In this document: positions 51,194-60,105 of the stretch, one piece after another
Layout: each line of letters opens with the position of its first letter
Position numbering within the stretch: the first letter of the stretch is position 1
From: K189A clade bacterium
Lineage (GTDB): Bacteria > Pseudomonadota > Gammaproteobacteria > Pseudomonadales > Azotimanducaceae
Reading direction: 5' to 3'
DNA: 64,000 nt
Assembly (NCBI GenBank): GCA_902528515.1
Contig: CABZTD010000005.1
Span: 1 to 64,000, forward strand
The notes under the pieces: model-generated
The model's database searches: none
What the model saw: the letters and a program-made list of their open reading frames with translations, nothing else
Told to the model about the DNA's origin: nothing
Position numbers and translations under genes: made by a program

Positions 51194-52536
51194 CCTCTGG
51201 GAATGACAATGGTTTGTCCCACGCGGATTCTGTCGCCGGACAAGCGGTTGCGTTTTTTCAGCGCCGCTGATGTAACACCATAACGTTGAGCGATCTCGGA
51301 AATGGTGTCTCCGCGTCCGATGGTGTAGCGAATCTCTTCGCCGCGCTGGGCAAGCCATGTGGCAGGCGGCGGGTTCGATCGCATGAATTCTTCAACGCCG
51401 TTCGCAATAGCCTTTGCGAGCTTCAACTGATGGGAAGCTTTAGCGAGCTCTCGCGCTTCATCTGGATTCGAAATAAAGCCTGTCTCCACCAAAATGGATG
51501 GCATATCCGGCGACTTGAGCACCAAGAAAGCCGCCTGCTCGACACTCTTCTTATGCAGCTTAGTGACCTGCCCCATGTTTCGAAGCACTGCCTTACCTGC
51601 CTGTATACTTTGGTTGCGATTGCCGTCCATGGACAAGTCCAGCAGCACTTGTGCGAGCATGGGGTCTTTATCGTTCAAGCTAACGTTGCCCACACCTCCG
51701 AGCATATCAGACTGATTTTCGCGCTCGGCCAGCCATTTCGCTGTTTCACTGGTTGCTCCCCGATCTGACAGGGTATATACGGAGGCTCCAAACACAGAGG
51801 CCTGTCTAAAAGCATCAGCATGAATTGAAACGAAGAGATCGGCGCGCTTGTTGCGCGCCAAAGCCGTACGCTGGCGGTGCCCAAGGTAGTAGTCGCCACT
51901 GCGAATCAAAAAGGCATCAAAGCCCTTTTTGCTCTTTATTTGATTCATAGTGCGACGCGCAATCTGCAGCACCACATCTTTCTCAAGAATGTTGCGCGGC
52001 CCCAGAGCTCCAGGGTCTTCGCCGCCATGGCCGGGATCAATAGCGATGACAATATCCCGCCCATCCTTCACAGCCGCTTTACGAGGTACCCTAGTGAGCT
52101 GAGCTTTTTTGACGCTACCCTTTGGAAAATACAAATCGGCGACCAGCCTATGACCATATGGCGCGATCGGTTTAAGTGTAAAACTCTTTGGGTCAAAGGC
52201 GACGTCGGCATCGACAACGATGCGATAGCCGTTGTCGCGGTTAGCACCGCGCAGGCCTGTAACAAAGGTCAGATCCTTTGACGAGTTGAGCGAAAGCCGT
52301 TTCGCTGGCTTTGCCCCTTTTACGTCGATCACAATTCGGTGAGGATTTGCCAGGGCAAAAATCGAGTATTTCGAGGCCTTGGACGTGTCGACTACGACGC
52401 GGATATAGTCCGGGGCCTCATGAGTCCGTACACTTTTAATGATATTTGCCACCGCCGTCGAAGACAGCAGCACAAATGCCAAACAAACCAATGACAAAAA
52501 AAGAGAGGCGCCCAGGCGACTAAGCAAAGCCAACAC
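51190..52536 (-). CDS. N-acetylmuramoyl-L-alanine amidase with AMIN and LysM domains
   Basis: Periplasmic cell-wall hydrolase for daughter-cell separation (AmiB/AmiC group). 448 aa. Signal peptide SLFLSLVCLAFVLLSSTAVA, AMIN domain (SVRTHEAPDYIRVVVDTS), Amidase_3 domain with zinc ligands and catalytic residues in VIAIDPGHGGEDPGALG, LEKDVVLQIA, FVSIHADAF and ILVETGFISNPDEA, and a C-terminal LysM domain (YTIGRGDTISEIAQRYGV). Position between tsaE and mutL is the amiB position in E. coli. Overlaps tsaE by 17 bp. Confidence 0.95.
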   Translation of the reverse strand: MLALLSRLGASLFLSLVCLAFVLLSSTAVANIIKSVRTHEAPDYIRVVVDTSKASKYSIFALANPHRIVIDVKGAKPAKRLSLNSSKDLTFVTGLRGANRDNGYRIVVDADVAFDPKSFTLKPIAPYGHRLVADLYFPKGSVKKAQLTRVPRKAAVKDGRDIVIAIDPGHGGEDPGALGPRNILEKDVVLQIARRTMNQIKSKKGFDAFLIRSGDYYLGHRQRTALARNKRADLFVSIHADAFRQASVFGASVYTLSDRGATSETAKWLAERENQSDMLGGVGNVSLNDKDPMLAQVLLDLSMDGNRNQSIQAGKAVLRNMGQVTKLHKKSVEQAAFLVLKSPDMPSILVETGFISNPDEARELAKASHQLKLAKAIANGVEEFMRSNPPPATWLAQRGEEIRYTIGRGDTISEIAQRYGVTSAALKKRNRLSGDRIRVGQTIVIPRG

Positions 52537-52996
52537 TTACCTTACGCTGCATCAACTGGGCCTTTTCGGCGTCGCAAGCCGATTTGTACAGGCTCAATGA
52601 CACCTCAACATTGGCTGGCGGCAACCAACCTGCTCCCTGCTCCGGCCACTCCACAAATTTATAGCCGGGTCCCTCGAAGATTTCATCAAAGCCTAAAAAC
52701 TCCAGCTCTTCCGGTGATTTCAGCCGATAGAGGTCGAAGTGAAACACCTCGCCGCGCTCCGTGGTATAGGGCTCGAGCAATGTGTAGGTTGGGCTTTTGA
52801 CCGCCCCAGCATAATTCATCATCCGCAGAACCCCGCGTACCAGAGTAGTCTTTCCCGCGCCAAGATTCCCGTGTAAATAGACCACGGCAGTATCGCCAAG
52901 GCGCTGTCGAATGGCGTCGTGCAGCACTCTGCCAAAAGCAACAGTGGCATCTTCATCTGCTAGCACACGGGTCAGCATCTCATCAGCACCGGACAT
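52520..52996 (-). CDS. tsaE: tRNA threonylcarbamoyladenosine biosynthesis protein TsaE
   Basis: ATPase of the TsaBDE complex that makes t6A37. 158 aa. Walker A LHGNLGAGKTTLVRGVLR, the SPTYTLLEPY switch and the FHFDLYRLKSPEELEFLGFDE/VEWPEQG motifs are diagnostic. Sits between nnrD and the amidase gene as in E. coli. Confidence 0.95.
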   Translation of the reverse strand: MSGADEMLTRVLADEDATVAFGRVLHDAIRQRLGDTAVVYLHGNLGAGKTTLVRGVLRMMNYAGAVKSPTYTLLEPYTTERGEVFHFDLYRLKSPEELEFLGFDEIFEGPGYKFVEWPEQGAGWLPPANVEVSLSLYKSACDAEKAQLMQRKVSVGFA

Positions 52997-53027
52997 GGTT
53001 CGACTCTCGGTTGGATTGGTCGCGATC

Positions 53028-54539
53028 TTAAACGCTCCGTTGTTCCCGCAGCAATGCGGCGATGTTGGCGATAATAAAGCTAGCAGTTAACCCGCGCATG
53101 CCAATCTTTTCCGCTGCTTGATCTGCAGCGGCGCTATGCAGCAATACCCCGGCGGTGAACGCCAAGTCTGGGCTGCTGGGTTGCTGAGCAATCAGGCTGC
53201 CCACCAAACCCGCCAGCACGTCGCCCATGCCAGCGCTGGCCATACCCGGATTGCCGTGGGCGCAAATCGCCTGGCCCATTCGAGTACCTATGATCGTACC
53301 CGGGCCCTTCAACAAACAGGTTGCGTTAAAACGCTCCGACATGTCGATCACTGCTTGCCGCCGGTTGCTCAAAATTTCATCTGTGCGGCACTCCAACAAT
53401 CGCGCCGCCTCACCTACATGGGGGGTTAAAAATAGTGGTCTACCCCGATTCCTCAATGTTTTCGACCGAGCCGAATCCGCTAGCCAATACAGGCCGTCCG
53501 CATCGATCACTATAGGGCCGTCATAGCTTTCCAGAGCGCCGATGACCTGCTGGGCCCAAGCGCCGCGCCCAAGACCCGGACCCAAGACCATCACGCTAGC
53601 AGCAGCCATCGCCGAGGACAGAGTCGGTTCAGCATCAGCACCGAGGACATCAACCCACATGGCCTCAGGCACTCTTGCCAGCAGACCCGACAGATTGGCA
53701 GGATCTGTGGCGACTGTGACGAGGCCCGCACCACTGCGCAGGGCGGTTTCTGCCCCCAAGATGGCGGCCCCGCCCATACCCTTGCAGCCTCCCACAATGA
53801 GCACATGGCCTTGCTGCTGTTTGTAAGTGTCCACGGGCAGCCTGGGCACAAGACCAGGATGCCATCGACGCAGGGGCAGGTTGGGATAGGGTTCCGCAAA
53901 GGTGTCCGGCACGCCAAGATTGGTGAAGAGACGCTCTCCACACAGACCGGGGCCCATGCCGGTGTACAGGCCAATTTTTCGCGCAATAAAGGAAACGGTC
54001 ACATCGGCCCTCACCGCCAAAGTTGCGCTGCCCGTGTTTGCGTTTAGCCCAGAGGGGAGATCAATACTCAGTACATAACCCTCGAAAGCATTGATCGCTT
54101 CGATGGCCTCGGCATAGCCGGCGCGCGGGGCACCGCGCATGCCCGTGCCCAGCAAAGCATCGACCACGACAGAACCTCGAATGGGCGAGTCTGAATCTTC
54201 GACCACGAGGCCTGCGGCTTCAGCGCGCTCACAGGCTAGCAGCGCATCGCCAGAAAGCTGGCGTTTGGTAGCAATGCCAATGAGCTGCACATCAAGTCCT
54301 AGCTGCTTTGCCAACATGGCCACCCAATAGCCATCACCAGCGTTGTTGCCCTTGCCACATAGGATGCTGATAACCGCAGTATTGGGGCAGCGGGACAGCA
54401 GAGTATCCAGCGCAAACTGGGCTGCCCGCTGCATCAGTTCTTGTCCGCTAACACCCAGCCCACCATCTGTCAGGGGCTGCATTGCCATGGCATCAATGGC
54501 TTGGCAAGCTTCAGCAGTGTATAGCGGCACGTCGGTCAT
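53028..54539 (-). CDS. nnrD: Bifunctional NAD(P)H-hydrate epimerase/dehydratase
   Basis: Repairs hydrated NAD(P)H. 503 aa with two domains. The N-terminal YjeF_N epimerase (~1-215) has ISILCGKGNNAGDGYW and VDALLGTGMRG. The C-terminal ADP-dependent dehydratase (~225-500) has GHVLIVGGCKGMGGAAILGA, LGPGLGRG, TPHVGEAARLL and the catalytic HGNPGMASAGMGDVLAG. 31 bp after it comes tsaE; divergent from queG across 59 bp. Confidence 0.95.
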   Translation of the reverse strand: MTDVPLYTAEACQAIDAMAMQPLTDGGLGVSGQELMQRAAQFALDTLLSRCPNTAVISILCGKGNNAGDGYWVAMLAKQLGLDVQLIGIATKRQLSGDALLACERAEAAGLVVEDSDSPIRGSVVVDALLGTGMRGAPRAGYAEAIEAINAFEGYVLSIDLPSGLNANTGSATLAVRADVTVSFIARKIGLYTGMGPGLCGERLFTNLGVPDTFAEPYPNLPLRRWHPGLVPRLPVDTYKQQQGHVLIVGGCKGMGGAAILGAETALRSGAGLVTVATDPANLSGLLARVPEAMWVDVLGADAEPTLSSAMAAASVMVLGPGLGRGAWAQQVIGALESYDGPIVIDADGLYWLADSARSKTLRNRGRPLFLTPHVGEAARLLECRTDEILSNRRQAVIDMSERFNATCLLKGPGTIIGTRMGQAICAHGNPGMASAGMGDVLAGLVGSLIAQQPSSPDLAFTAGVLLHSAAADQAAEKIGMRGLTASFIIANIAALLREQRSV

Positions 54540-54583
54540 GATCGAGCAGCTCTCCTAATAATCTATTTTGTGAATCTATTGAG

Positions 54584-54599
54584 TATACTCGCGCAACCG
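54584..54599 (+). promoter_or_regulatory. -10 element close to the queG GTG: possible leaderless start
   Basis: TATACT at 54584-54589 is a near-consensus -10 only 9 bp before the GTG start at 54599, so a transcript would begin at or just before the start codon. No Shine-Dalgarno precedes the GTG. The -35 is weak. Confidence 0.4.
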
Positions 54600-55735
54600 T
54601 GACAAAAAGCGAGCCGACCATCGACCCTTCTGCGGACGACCCTTTAGCCAATAACAATGCACGCCCCGCAGGCTGGGACGCCCATGGGGTAAAGCTTCGC
54701 ATCTTGGCGGAGGGCGCTGCCCTGGGGTTCGACAAAATTGCGGTTACCGATACGGACCTTTCCAAAGAAAAGCCCCATGTGCTGTCTTGGCTGGCCGAGG
54801 GCTTTGCTGGAGAAATGGGTTACCTAGAGCGCCACGTGGACAAGCGGCTGCAGCCGAACCTGCTGGAACCCAGCACCTGCCGCATCATCACCGCGCGCAT
54901 GCAGTATCTGCCTGCGGACACTAACCCCATCGAGGTTCTGGAGAGCAGTGACAAAGCTTATATCTCGCGCTATGCCCTAGGCCGCGACTATCACAAAGTG
55001 CTGCGCCGACGGCTAGCCAAGCTTGCCAACCAAATTAACCTGACTCTGGCCGACGCCGAACCCAGGTTCACCTTCCGCGCCTTTACCGATTCGGCTCCGG
55101 TTTTGGAAAAGGCGCTGGGCGAAAAATCTGGCCTTGGTTGGATTGGTAAGCACACTCTGCTTCTCGACAAAGAGGTGGGTTCTTGGTTTTTTCTCGGCGA
55201 GATTTATACCAATGCCCCGCTGCCCATCGATGAAGACGCAGTCGAAGAGGCCTGCGGCAAATGCAGTGCCTGCATGACCGTGTGTCCAACAGATGCCATC
55301 GTGTCACCCCGACGTCTCGACGCACGGCGCTGCATCTCCTATCTGACCATTGAGCATAAATCCGCGATTCCGGAAGAATTTCGCAAGCCCATGGGTAATC
55401 GAATTTATGGCTGCGACGACTGCCAGCTGTTTTGCCCGTGGAACCGCGAAGCCCCCACCACGACAGAGCCAGACTTTGCCGTGCGTAATGGCCTCGACAG
55501 CCCGCGGCTGGTGGATTTATTCGCGCTCAGCAAGGATGAGTTTCTGGCGTTAACCGAGGGCTCTGCCATGCGTCGTGTTGGCTATGCTCAGTGGCAGCGC
55601 AATATCGCCATTGCCCTGGGCAACAGCCCAGGAGGCAAAGAAGTTGATCGCGCGCTGAAAGCAGGACTTGGACGCGTGAGCGCCATGGTGGACGAACACA
55701 TCCACTGGGCGCTGGATCAGCGGGCGTCTTCTTGA
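54599..55735 (+). CDS. queG: Epoxyqueuosine reductase QueG
   Basis: Cobalamin- and Fe-S-dependent last step of queuosine synthesis. 378 aa from a GTG start. Cluster ligands are seen in CGKCSACMTVCPTDAI and YGCDDCQLFCPWNR; GLGWIGKHTLLL and RYALGRDYHKVLR are conserved. Length is normal, with an N-terminal ~25-residue Pro/Asp-rich extension. Divergent from nnrD, convergent with orn (19-bp overlap). The adjacency of queG to nnrD/tsaE is common in gammaproteobacteria. Confidence 0.95.
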   Translation: MTKSEPTIDPSADDPLANNNARPAGWDAHGVKLRILAEGAALGFDKIAVTDTDLSKEKPHVLSWLAEGFAGEMGYLERHVDKRLQPNLLEPSTCRIITARMQYLPADTNPIEVLESSDKAYISRYALGRDYHKVLRRRLAKLANQINLTLADAEPRFTFRAFTDSAPVLEKALGEKSGLGWIGKHTLLLDKEVGSWFFLGEIYTNAPLPIDEDAVEEACGKCSACMTVCPTDAIVSPRRLDARRCISYLTIEHKSAIPEEFRKPMGNRIYGCDDCQLFCPWNREAPTTTEPDFAVRNGLDSPRLVDLFALSKDEFLALTEGSAMRRVGYAQWQRNIAIALGNSPGGKEVDRALKAGLGRVSAMVDEHIHWALDQRASS

Positions 55736-56265
55736 ACGAATAGGTGGGCGCGGTAGTAGCGCAGCTCTTCGATGGACTCGCGGATATCCGCTAGGGCCGT
55801 GTGCTGATTGGTTTTCACCACACCAGAGGCAATTTGCGGATGCCAGCGTTTGGCCAGTTCCTTAATACTGCTGACATCGATCATGCGGTAGTGCAGGTAT
55901 CCTTCTAAGGTTTTCATATAGCGGGACAGAAAACGGCGGTCTTGCCAGATAGTGTTACCGCATAGCGGGGCAGAATTGGGCGCTACGTGATCCTCGATGA
56001 AGGCAAGGGTGCGCGCCTCGGCTTCAATTTCCGCAACCCCCTCCCTTGCAATGCGACCGAGTAACCCCGACGCGGAGTGATGGGTCTGATTCCATTCGTC
56101 CATGCCATCGAGAAACGCTTGCTCCTGACGAATCGCTAGCACCGGGCCTTCAGCGATGACGTTTAAGTCGCCGTCGGTGATGACGGTCGCCATTTCGATG
56201 ATGCGATCGTGCTCAAGATTAAGGCCGGTCATTTCCAGGTCGATCCATACCAAATGGGCGCTCAC
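55717..56265 (-). CDS. orn: Oligoribonuclease
   Basis: 3'-5' exonuclease that finishes degradation of short RNAs including pGpG. 182 aa. DEDDh residues: D and E in LVWIDLEMTGLNLEHDRIIE, D in GNTIWQDRRFLSRYM, and HTALADIRESIEELRYYR at the end. Overlaps the 3' end of queG. Confidence 0.96.
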   Translation of the reverse strand: MSAHLVWIDLEMTGLNLEHDRIIEMATVITDGDLNVIAEGPVLAIRQEQAFLDGMDEWNQTHHSASGLLGRIAREGVAEIEAEARTLAFIEDHVAPNSAPLCGNTIWQDRRFLSRYMKTLEGYLHYRMIDVSSIKELAKRWHPQIASGVVKTNQHTALADIRESIEELRYYRAHLFVQEDAR

Positions 56266-56364
56266 TGATTTCTCCTGTTGTAGCGATTTACTGATTCATT
56301 GCCAGTGCTTATGACCGGCCTATTCCGCTAAGATCTACCCACAACCATAGCTGGGGAGCCTCCC

Positions 56365-57195
56365 GTGTACCACCAACATCCGGTAGAAGTTCTGGAGCCC
56401 GACGCGGCCGCAGATTTGCCAGAAACGGACGCGTTACTAGTACAAGTCACATCCAGCGCACTGTTCGAGCAAGCTCACATTCCCGGCGCAGTGCTTATCG
56501 AGCCTGGGGAGTTAATGTGCGGCATACCTCCCGCCAGCGGCAAACTACCCCGTGCCGAACAGATATCCGCGGCCCTGTCCAGAATCGGCTATCAACCGCA
56601 CCAGCGCATTATTGCCTTTGATGACGAAGGCGGCGGCTGGGCGGGGCGACTGTGTTGGACGCTGGATGTCATCGGCCACTATGACTGGGCCTATCTCGAC
56701 GGTGGACTGCGCGCATGGCATGCAGCGGGACTGCCGCTGGCCCAGGGCTCTAGCGCGCCAGCGCCTACCGAACCTTGCAGGATAACCCTAGATAACGACC
56801 CCATCGCGGAAATAGCGGATGTCATGGCGGCCATCGACGATACTGACAGCGTCATTTGGGATGTGCGTTCTGCAGAGGAATATGCCGGTCTACGCTCTGG
56901 GTCTGCCCGACGCGGGCACATCCCCGGGGCAGTGAACTTAGACTGGGAACTGCTCAAGGACGCCAACCGCCAGCTCAGGCTGATTGAAAATCTCGAAGAA
57001 GTCGCCGAATCTCTTGACCTCTTCGGGGCGAAGCAGGTCATCACCCACTGTCAGACCCACCATCGTTCTGGATTGTCTTATCTCGTCGGTCGGCTGCTTG
57101 GACTGAACATCAAAGCCTTTCATGGCTCTTGGGCAGAGTGGGGCAATGACCCGAGCACACCGATTACCAACCCCAGCGAGACAGGTATCCCATGA
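56365..57195 (+). CDS. Tandem-rhodanese sulfurtransferase
   Basis: 276 aa with two rhodanese modules. N-terminal inactive domain (HIPGAVLIEPGELM, RIIAFDDEGGGWAGRL) and C-terminal active domain (VIWDVRSAEEYAGLRSGSAR, RRGHIPGAVNLDWEL). The active-site loop is HCQTHHRSGL, with Cys as the sulfur carrier. Starts at GTG with GGGGAGCC upstream. Overlaps psd by 4 bp. The exact acceptor is unknown. In many gammaproteobacteria rsgA lies between orn and psd; it is absent here. Confidence 0.9.
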   Translation: MYHQHPVEVLEPDAAADLPETDALLVQVTSSALFEQAHIPGAVLIEPGELMCGIPPASGKLPRAEQISAALSRIGYQPHQRIIAFDDEGGGWAGRLCWTLDVIGHYDWAYLDGGLRAWHAAGLPLAQGSSAPAPTEPCRITLDNDPIAEIADVMAAIDDTDSVIWDVRSAEEYAGLRSGSARRGHIPGAVNLDWELLKDANRQLRLIENLEEVAESLDLFGAKQVITHCQTHHRSGLSYLVGRLLGLNIKAFHGSWAEWGNDPSTPITNPSETGIP

Positions 57196-58013
57196 GCGGT
57201 TTTTTTCTGGGTCTGCAAAAAATTCTGCCCCAGCATAGCCTTTCGCGGCTGGTAGGCTGGCTAGCGCAAAGCCAAATACCGCTTATTCGCCGCCCGTTTA
57301 TTCACCTCTTTGCCTGGGCCTACGACATTTCCTTGGCCGATGCCGCACGCAAAGAACTGGATGACTACCATAGCTTCAACGACTTCTTTACCCGTGCCCT
57401 CGCCGATGGCGCACGACCGCCACCGGAGCAACCCAACGCACTAGCCTGTCCGGTAGACGGCACGATAAGCCAGATTGGTCGGATACAAAGCGATCTGCTG
57501 ATGCAGGCCAAGGGTCACCAGTACACGCTTAATTCATTGGCGGGAGAAACGGGCAGAGGATTTGAGGACGGTGACTTTTGCACCATCTATCTTGCGCCCA
57601 GCAATTATCATCGCATCCACCTACCTTGGGACGGAACGCTGGTAGAGACGCGAGCCGTTCCAGGCGCGTTGTTTTCCGTGAATGGCGTAACCGAAGCCGG
57701 CATACCCGGATTGTTTTGCAGAAACGAACACCTAGTCTGCCGCTTCGAAACCGAGCACGGTCCTATACTTTTAGTTTTGGTGGGCGCGCTCATCGTCGCC
57801 TCCATAGAAACCGTATGGGAGGGACCCGCATCGCCCTATCGAGAAGAGATCGTTACCCAGCATGATCAGGCATTTAAGCGCGGGGATGAGATTGGCCGGT
57901 TTTTGCTAGGCTCGACAGTGATCTGCTGCTTCGTCAAAGACGCGGTGACTCTGGCAGAGCATTTGGATGCAGGGACAGTGGTCAGGCTTGGGGAAATGAT
58001 AGGAGCGCCTTGA
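57192..58013 (+). CDS. psd: Phosphatidylserine decarboxylase
   Basis: Makes phosphatidylethanolamine in the inner membrane. 273 aa proenzyme; self-cleavage to the pyruvoyl form would occur at the LGST motif (GRFLLGSTVICCF). Other motifs: DYHSFNDFFTRALADGARP, CPVDGTISQIG, FCTIYLAPSNYHRIHLPWDG. Coupled to the upstream rhodanese gene (ATGA overlap). Confidence 0.96.
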   Translation: MSGFFLGLQKILPQHSLSRLVGWLAQSQIPLIRRPFIHLFAWAYDISLADAARKELDDYHSFNDFFTRALADGARPPPEQPNALACPVDGTISQIGRIQSDLLMQAKGHQYTLNSLAGETGRGFEDGDFCTIYLAPSNYHRIHLPWDGTLVETRAVPGALFSVNGVTEAGIPGLFCRNEHLVCRFETEHGPILLVLVGALIVASIETVWEGPASPYREEIVTQHDQAFKRGDEIGRFLLGSTVICCFVKDAVTLAEHLDAGTVVRLGEMIGAP

Positions 58014-58149
58014 GTTAGAAGGGTCGAGGATCACTAAGTTGATGAATACCTCTCGCAGTCAAAAAAACCCAACATGCTAAGGCTCGCCGAGGCCTTCCCC
58101 GTTTTTTATATATGCTAATTTCGGGCGTGGGATATTTGGAGACTAGTCG

Positions 58150-59070
58150 ATGACATACCTCTTAGCGATTGCGTTTGCACTGCTAGCACCTGCAGTTCCA
58201 CAAGCGTCCGAAACCATGAGCTACAACAACAAACTGAAAGAAGCGCTGCCGGGTTTTGAGATACCTGCCGAATGGCTCAGATCACATCCCCCGTTTCGGG
58301 TCGTCGGTAATTTGTACGGCGTTGGCGGCTTCGACCTAGCCACCTACCTCATCACCTCCTCCGAAGGTCATATTTTAATCAACACCGGCATCGAAGGCTC
58401 CATAGATGACATCAGCGCGAACATAGACGCTCTCGGCTACGACATAGCCGACGTAAAAATCCTTTTATCGATGCAATCACATTTCGACCACACCGCAGAT
58501 CTGGCACGCATTAAAAAAGAAACGGGTGCCAAAATGTACGCAACCGCACCTGATGTGCGCGTGTTAGAAGACGGAGGGTTCAGCGACCCCCACTTTGGTG
58601 GGCTCGAAACGTTTAGGCCAATTAGGGTTGATAGGGTTGTCAGGGACGGCGAAATCATTGAATTGGGCGAGATAAAACTTACCGTCCACTATCACCCCGG
58701 CCATACCGAAGGTAGCTCTAGTTATGGGATGAAGGTCCGAGAGAACGGAAAAACCTACAACGTACTGATAGCGAATATGGGCACCATCAATCCTGGAAAA
58801 AAGCTGTTGGTAAAACCAACGTATCCCGGTGTCTCGGAGGATTTCGCCACTACCTACCGCACACAAAAGGCCATGCCCGTTGATATTTGGGTAGCCGCAC
58901 ACAAGAGCCAATACGGTTTTTATTACAAATACAGCCGTTCAAAGCCCTACAGTCCCGATACCTTTGTGGATCCAGAGGGGTTTGTTGACGCCGTTGAAAA
59001 ACTCGAAGCGGTGTACCGGGTGCAGCTTTGGCAAGAAATGAAAGAAAGAGAAGCTGCCGTCAGCAATTAG
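58150..59070 (+). CDS. Subclass B3 metallo-beta-lactamase-like hydrolase (Gln variant)
   Basis: 306 aa with a signal peptide (LAIAFALLAPAVPQAS), so periplasmic. The zinc-site motif is QSHFDHTAD (Q109, H111, D113, H114), where most B3 enzymes have H at the first position; GOB-type B3 enzymes also carry Gln. Further ligands: H185 in HPGHTEGSSSY and H251 in AAHKSQYGFYY. GNLYGVGGFDLATYLI and NMGTINPGKKL also fit B3. It may be a true carbapenem-hydrolysing enzyme or a related hydrolase; sequence alone cannot say. GGAG lies ~8 bp before the ATG. It is monocistronic after psd with a 136-bp gap. Confidence 0.82.
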   Translation: MTYLLAIAFALLAPAVPQASETMSYNNKLKEALPGFEIPAEWLRSHPPFRVVGNLYGVGGFDLATYLITSSEGHILINTGIEGSIDDISANIDALGYDIADVKILLSMQSHFDHTADLARIKKETGAKMYATAPDVRVLEDGGFSDPHFGGLETFRPIRVDRVVRDGEIIELGEIKLTVHYHPGHTEGSSSYGMKVRENGKTYNVLIANMGTINPGKKLLVKPTYPGVSEDFATTYRTQKAMPVDIWVAAHKSQYGFYYKYSRSKPYSPDTFVDPEGFVDAVEKLEAVYRVQLWQEMKEREAAVSN

Positions 59071-59247
59071 CGAGAGTTTGGCTTATAGCTAAAAACAGTA
59101 GGGCAACCCCGCCTGTTAGGAGGATACGGAAGCTTCATCGGCTCCTCCATGCGGTTCTCGCCAATGAGGATCCCTTTTTTAGAAAGATCGCGTGAATGGC
59201 GGGAAAGAATTCAACGGGCAAGAAAGTATTTCTGGTCGCTATGTCGC

Positions 59248-60090
59248 TTAACTACCCCTAAACGCCATCACGTCAGAAAGAGCTTTTGCGCCACCCCCCA
59301 ACATCACCAGCCGATCAAAGCCCAGGGCAACGCCTGCGCATTCGGGCAGCCCGTGTTCCAAGGCCGCTAAGAAGGCCTCGTCCACCGCCATGGCTGGCAG
59401 CCCGCGCTGCTGCCTTATTTCACTATCAATTTTAAATCTCTGACGATGCTCGTCGGCGTCTAGCAACTCCCAGTAGCCGTTAGCAATTTCAATGCCGTCG
59501 ATGACCAGTTCGAATCGTGCTGCGGTTTGGCCGTCTGGGTTTATGCGCGCTAGCGCGGCTTGGTCCGCGGGGTAATCGGTAATAAAAAACCGTCCGGGGG
59601 TTAGGCGCTCGCAGGCTTCGGCGAAGGCGAGGTCGAGTGCATCCCTCCCGCGACCTTTGCTCTTACCGACAACGTCCTCATAGGTCAGCCGCTGATAGGG
59701 TTTGGGGCCTAAGAGGACATCCACCAGGTCTGCGACTTCGTGCATAAGCTGGTTGTGGTCAAAGCCTAGGCGGTACCACTCCAGCATGGTGAATTCAGGG
59801 TTGTGCAGCATACCCTGCTCGCCGTGGCGAAAGGCTGGGCCTAGCTGATAGCAACTGGGCATGCCTGCGGCGAGCAGGCGTTTCATCTGATATTCCGGCG
59901 AGGTTTGTAGGTAGCCGTACCCGGGCACTTCGATGCTTTGAACATCGGGTTCTGTGATCGAGTCCCTGGCAAGCGCCGGGATTTGCACTTCGATCACGTC
60001 GCGCGCCACGAGAAAGGCCCTTGCCTGAGCCAGTAGCTCGGCCCGCTGCTTTAAATGCTCAATGCTTGCCAAGGGCCGCCAGTTACTCAC
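59248..60090 (-). CDS. epmA: EF-P lysine ligase EpmA
   Basis: LysRS-like paralogue that attaches (R)-beta-lysine to EF-P Lys34. 280 aa, catalytic core only without the anticodon-binding domain. Motifs: EVQIPALARDSITEPDVQS, YLQTSPEYQMKRLL, FRHGEQGMLHNPEFTMLEWYR, and GVALGFDRLVMLGGGA. Directly downstream of efp (15 bp), so this is an efp-epmA unit with epmB divergent. Confidence 0.95.
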   Translation of the reverse strand: MSNWRPLASIEHLKQRAELLAQARAFLVARDVIEVQIPALARDSITEPDVQSIEVPGYGYLQTSPEYQMKRLLAAGMPSCYQLGPAFRHGEQGMLHNPEFTMLEWYRLGFDHNQLMHEVADLVDVLLGPKPYQRLTYEDVVGKSKGRGRDALDLAFAEACERLTPGRFFITDYPADQAALARINPDGQTAARFELVIDGIEIANGYWELLDADEHRQRFKIDSEIRQQRGLPAMAVDEAFLAALEHGLPECAGVALGFDRLVMLGGGAKALSDVMAFRGS

Positions 60091-60105
60091 GGGTGCATAG
60101 GGTTG

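Noticed and set aside
51194-51358. N-terminal extension of MutL in the ORF track
   Set aside because: Antisense-like Arg/His-rich sequence inside the amidase gene; MutL starts just before RLSAFVADQIAAGEVV.
59149-59370. 73-codon ORF after the B3 enzyme
   Set aside because: Arg-rich, second half antisense to epmA, no recognisable features.
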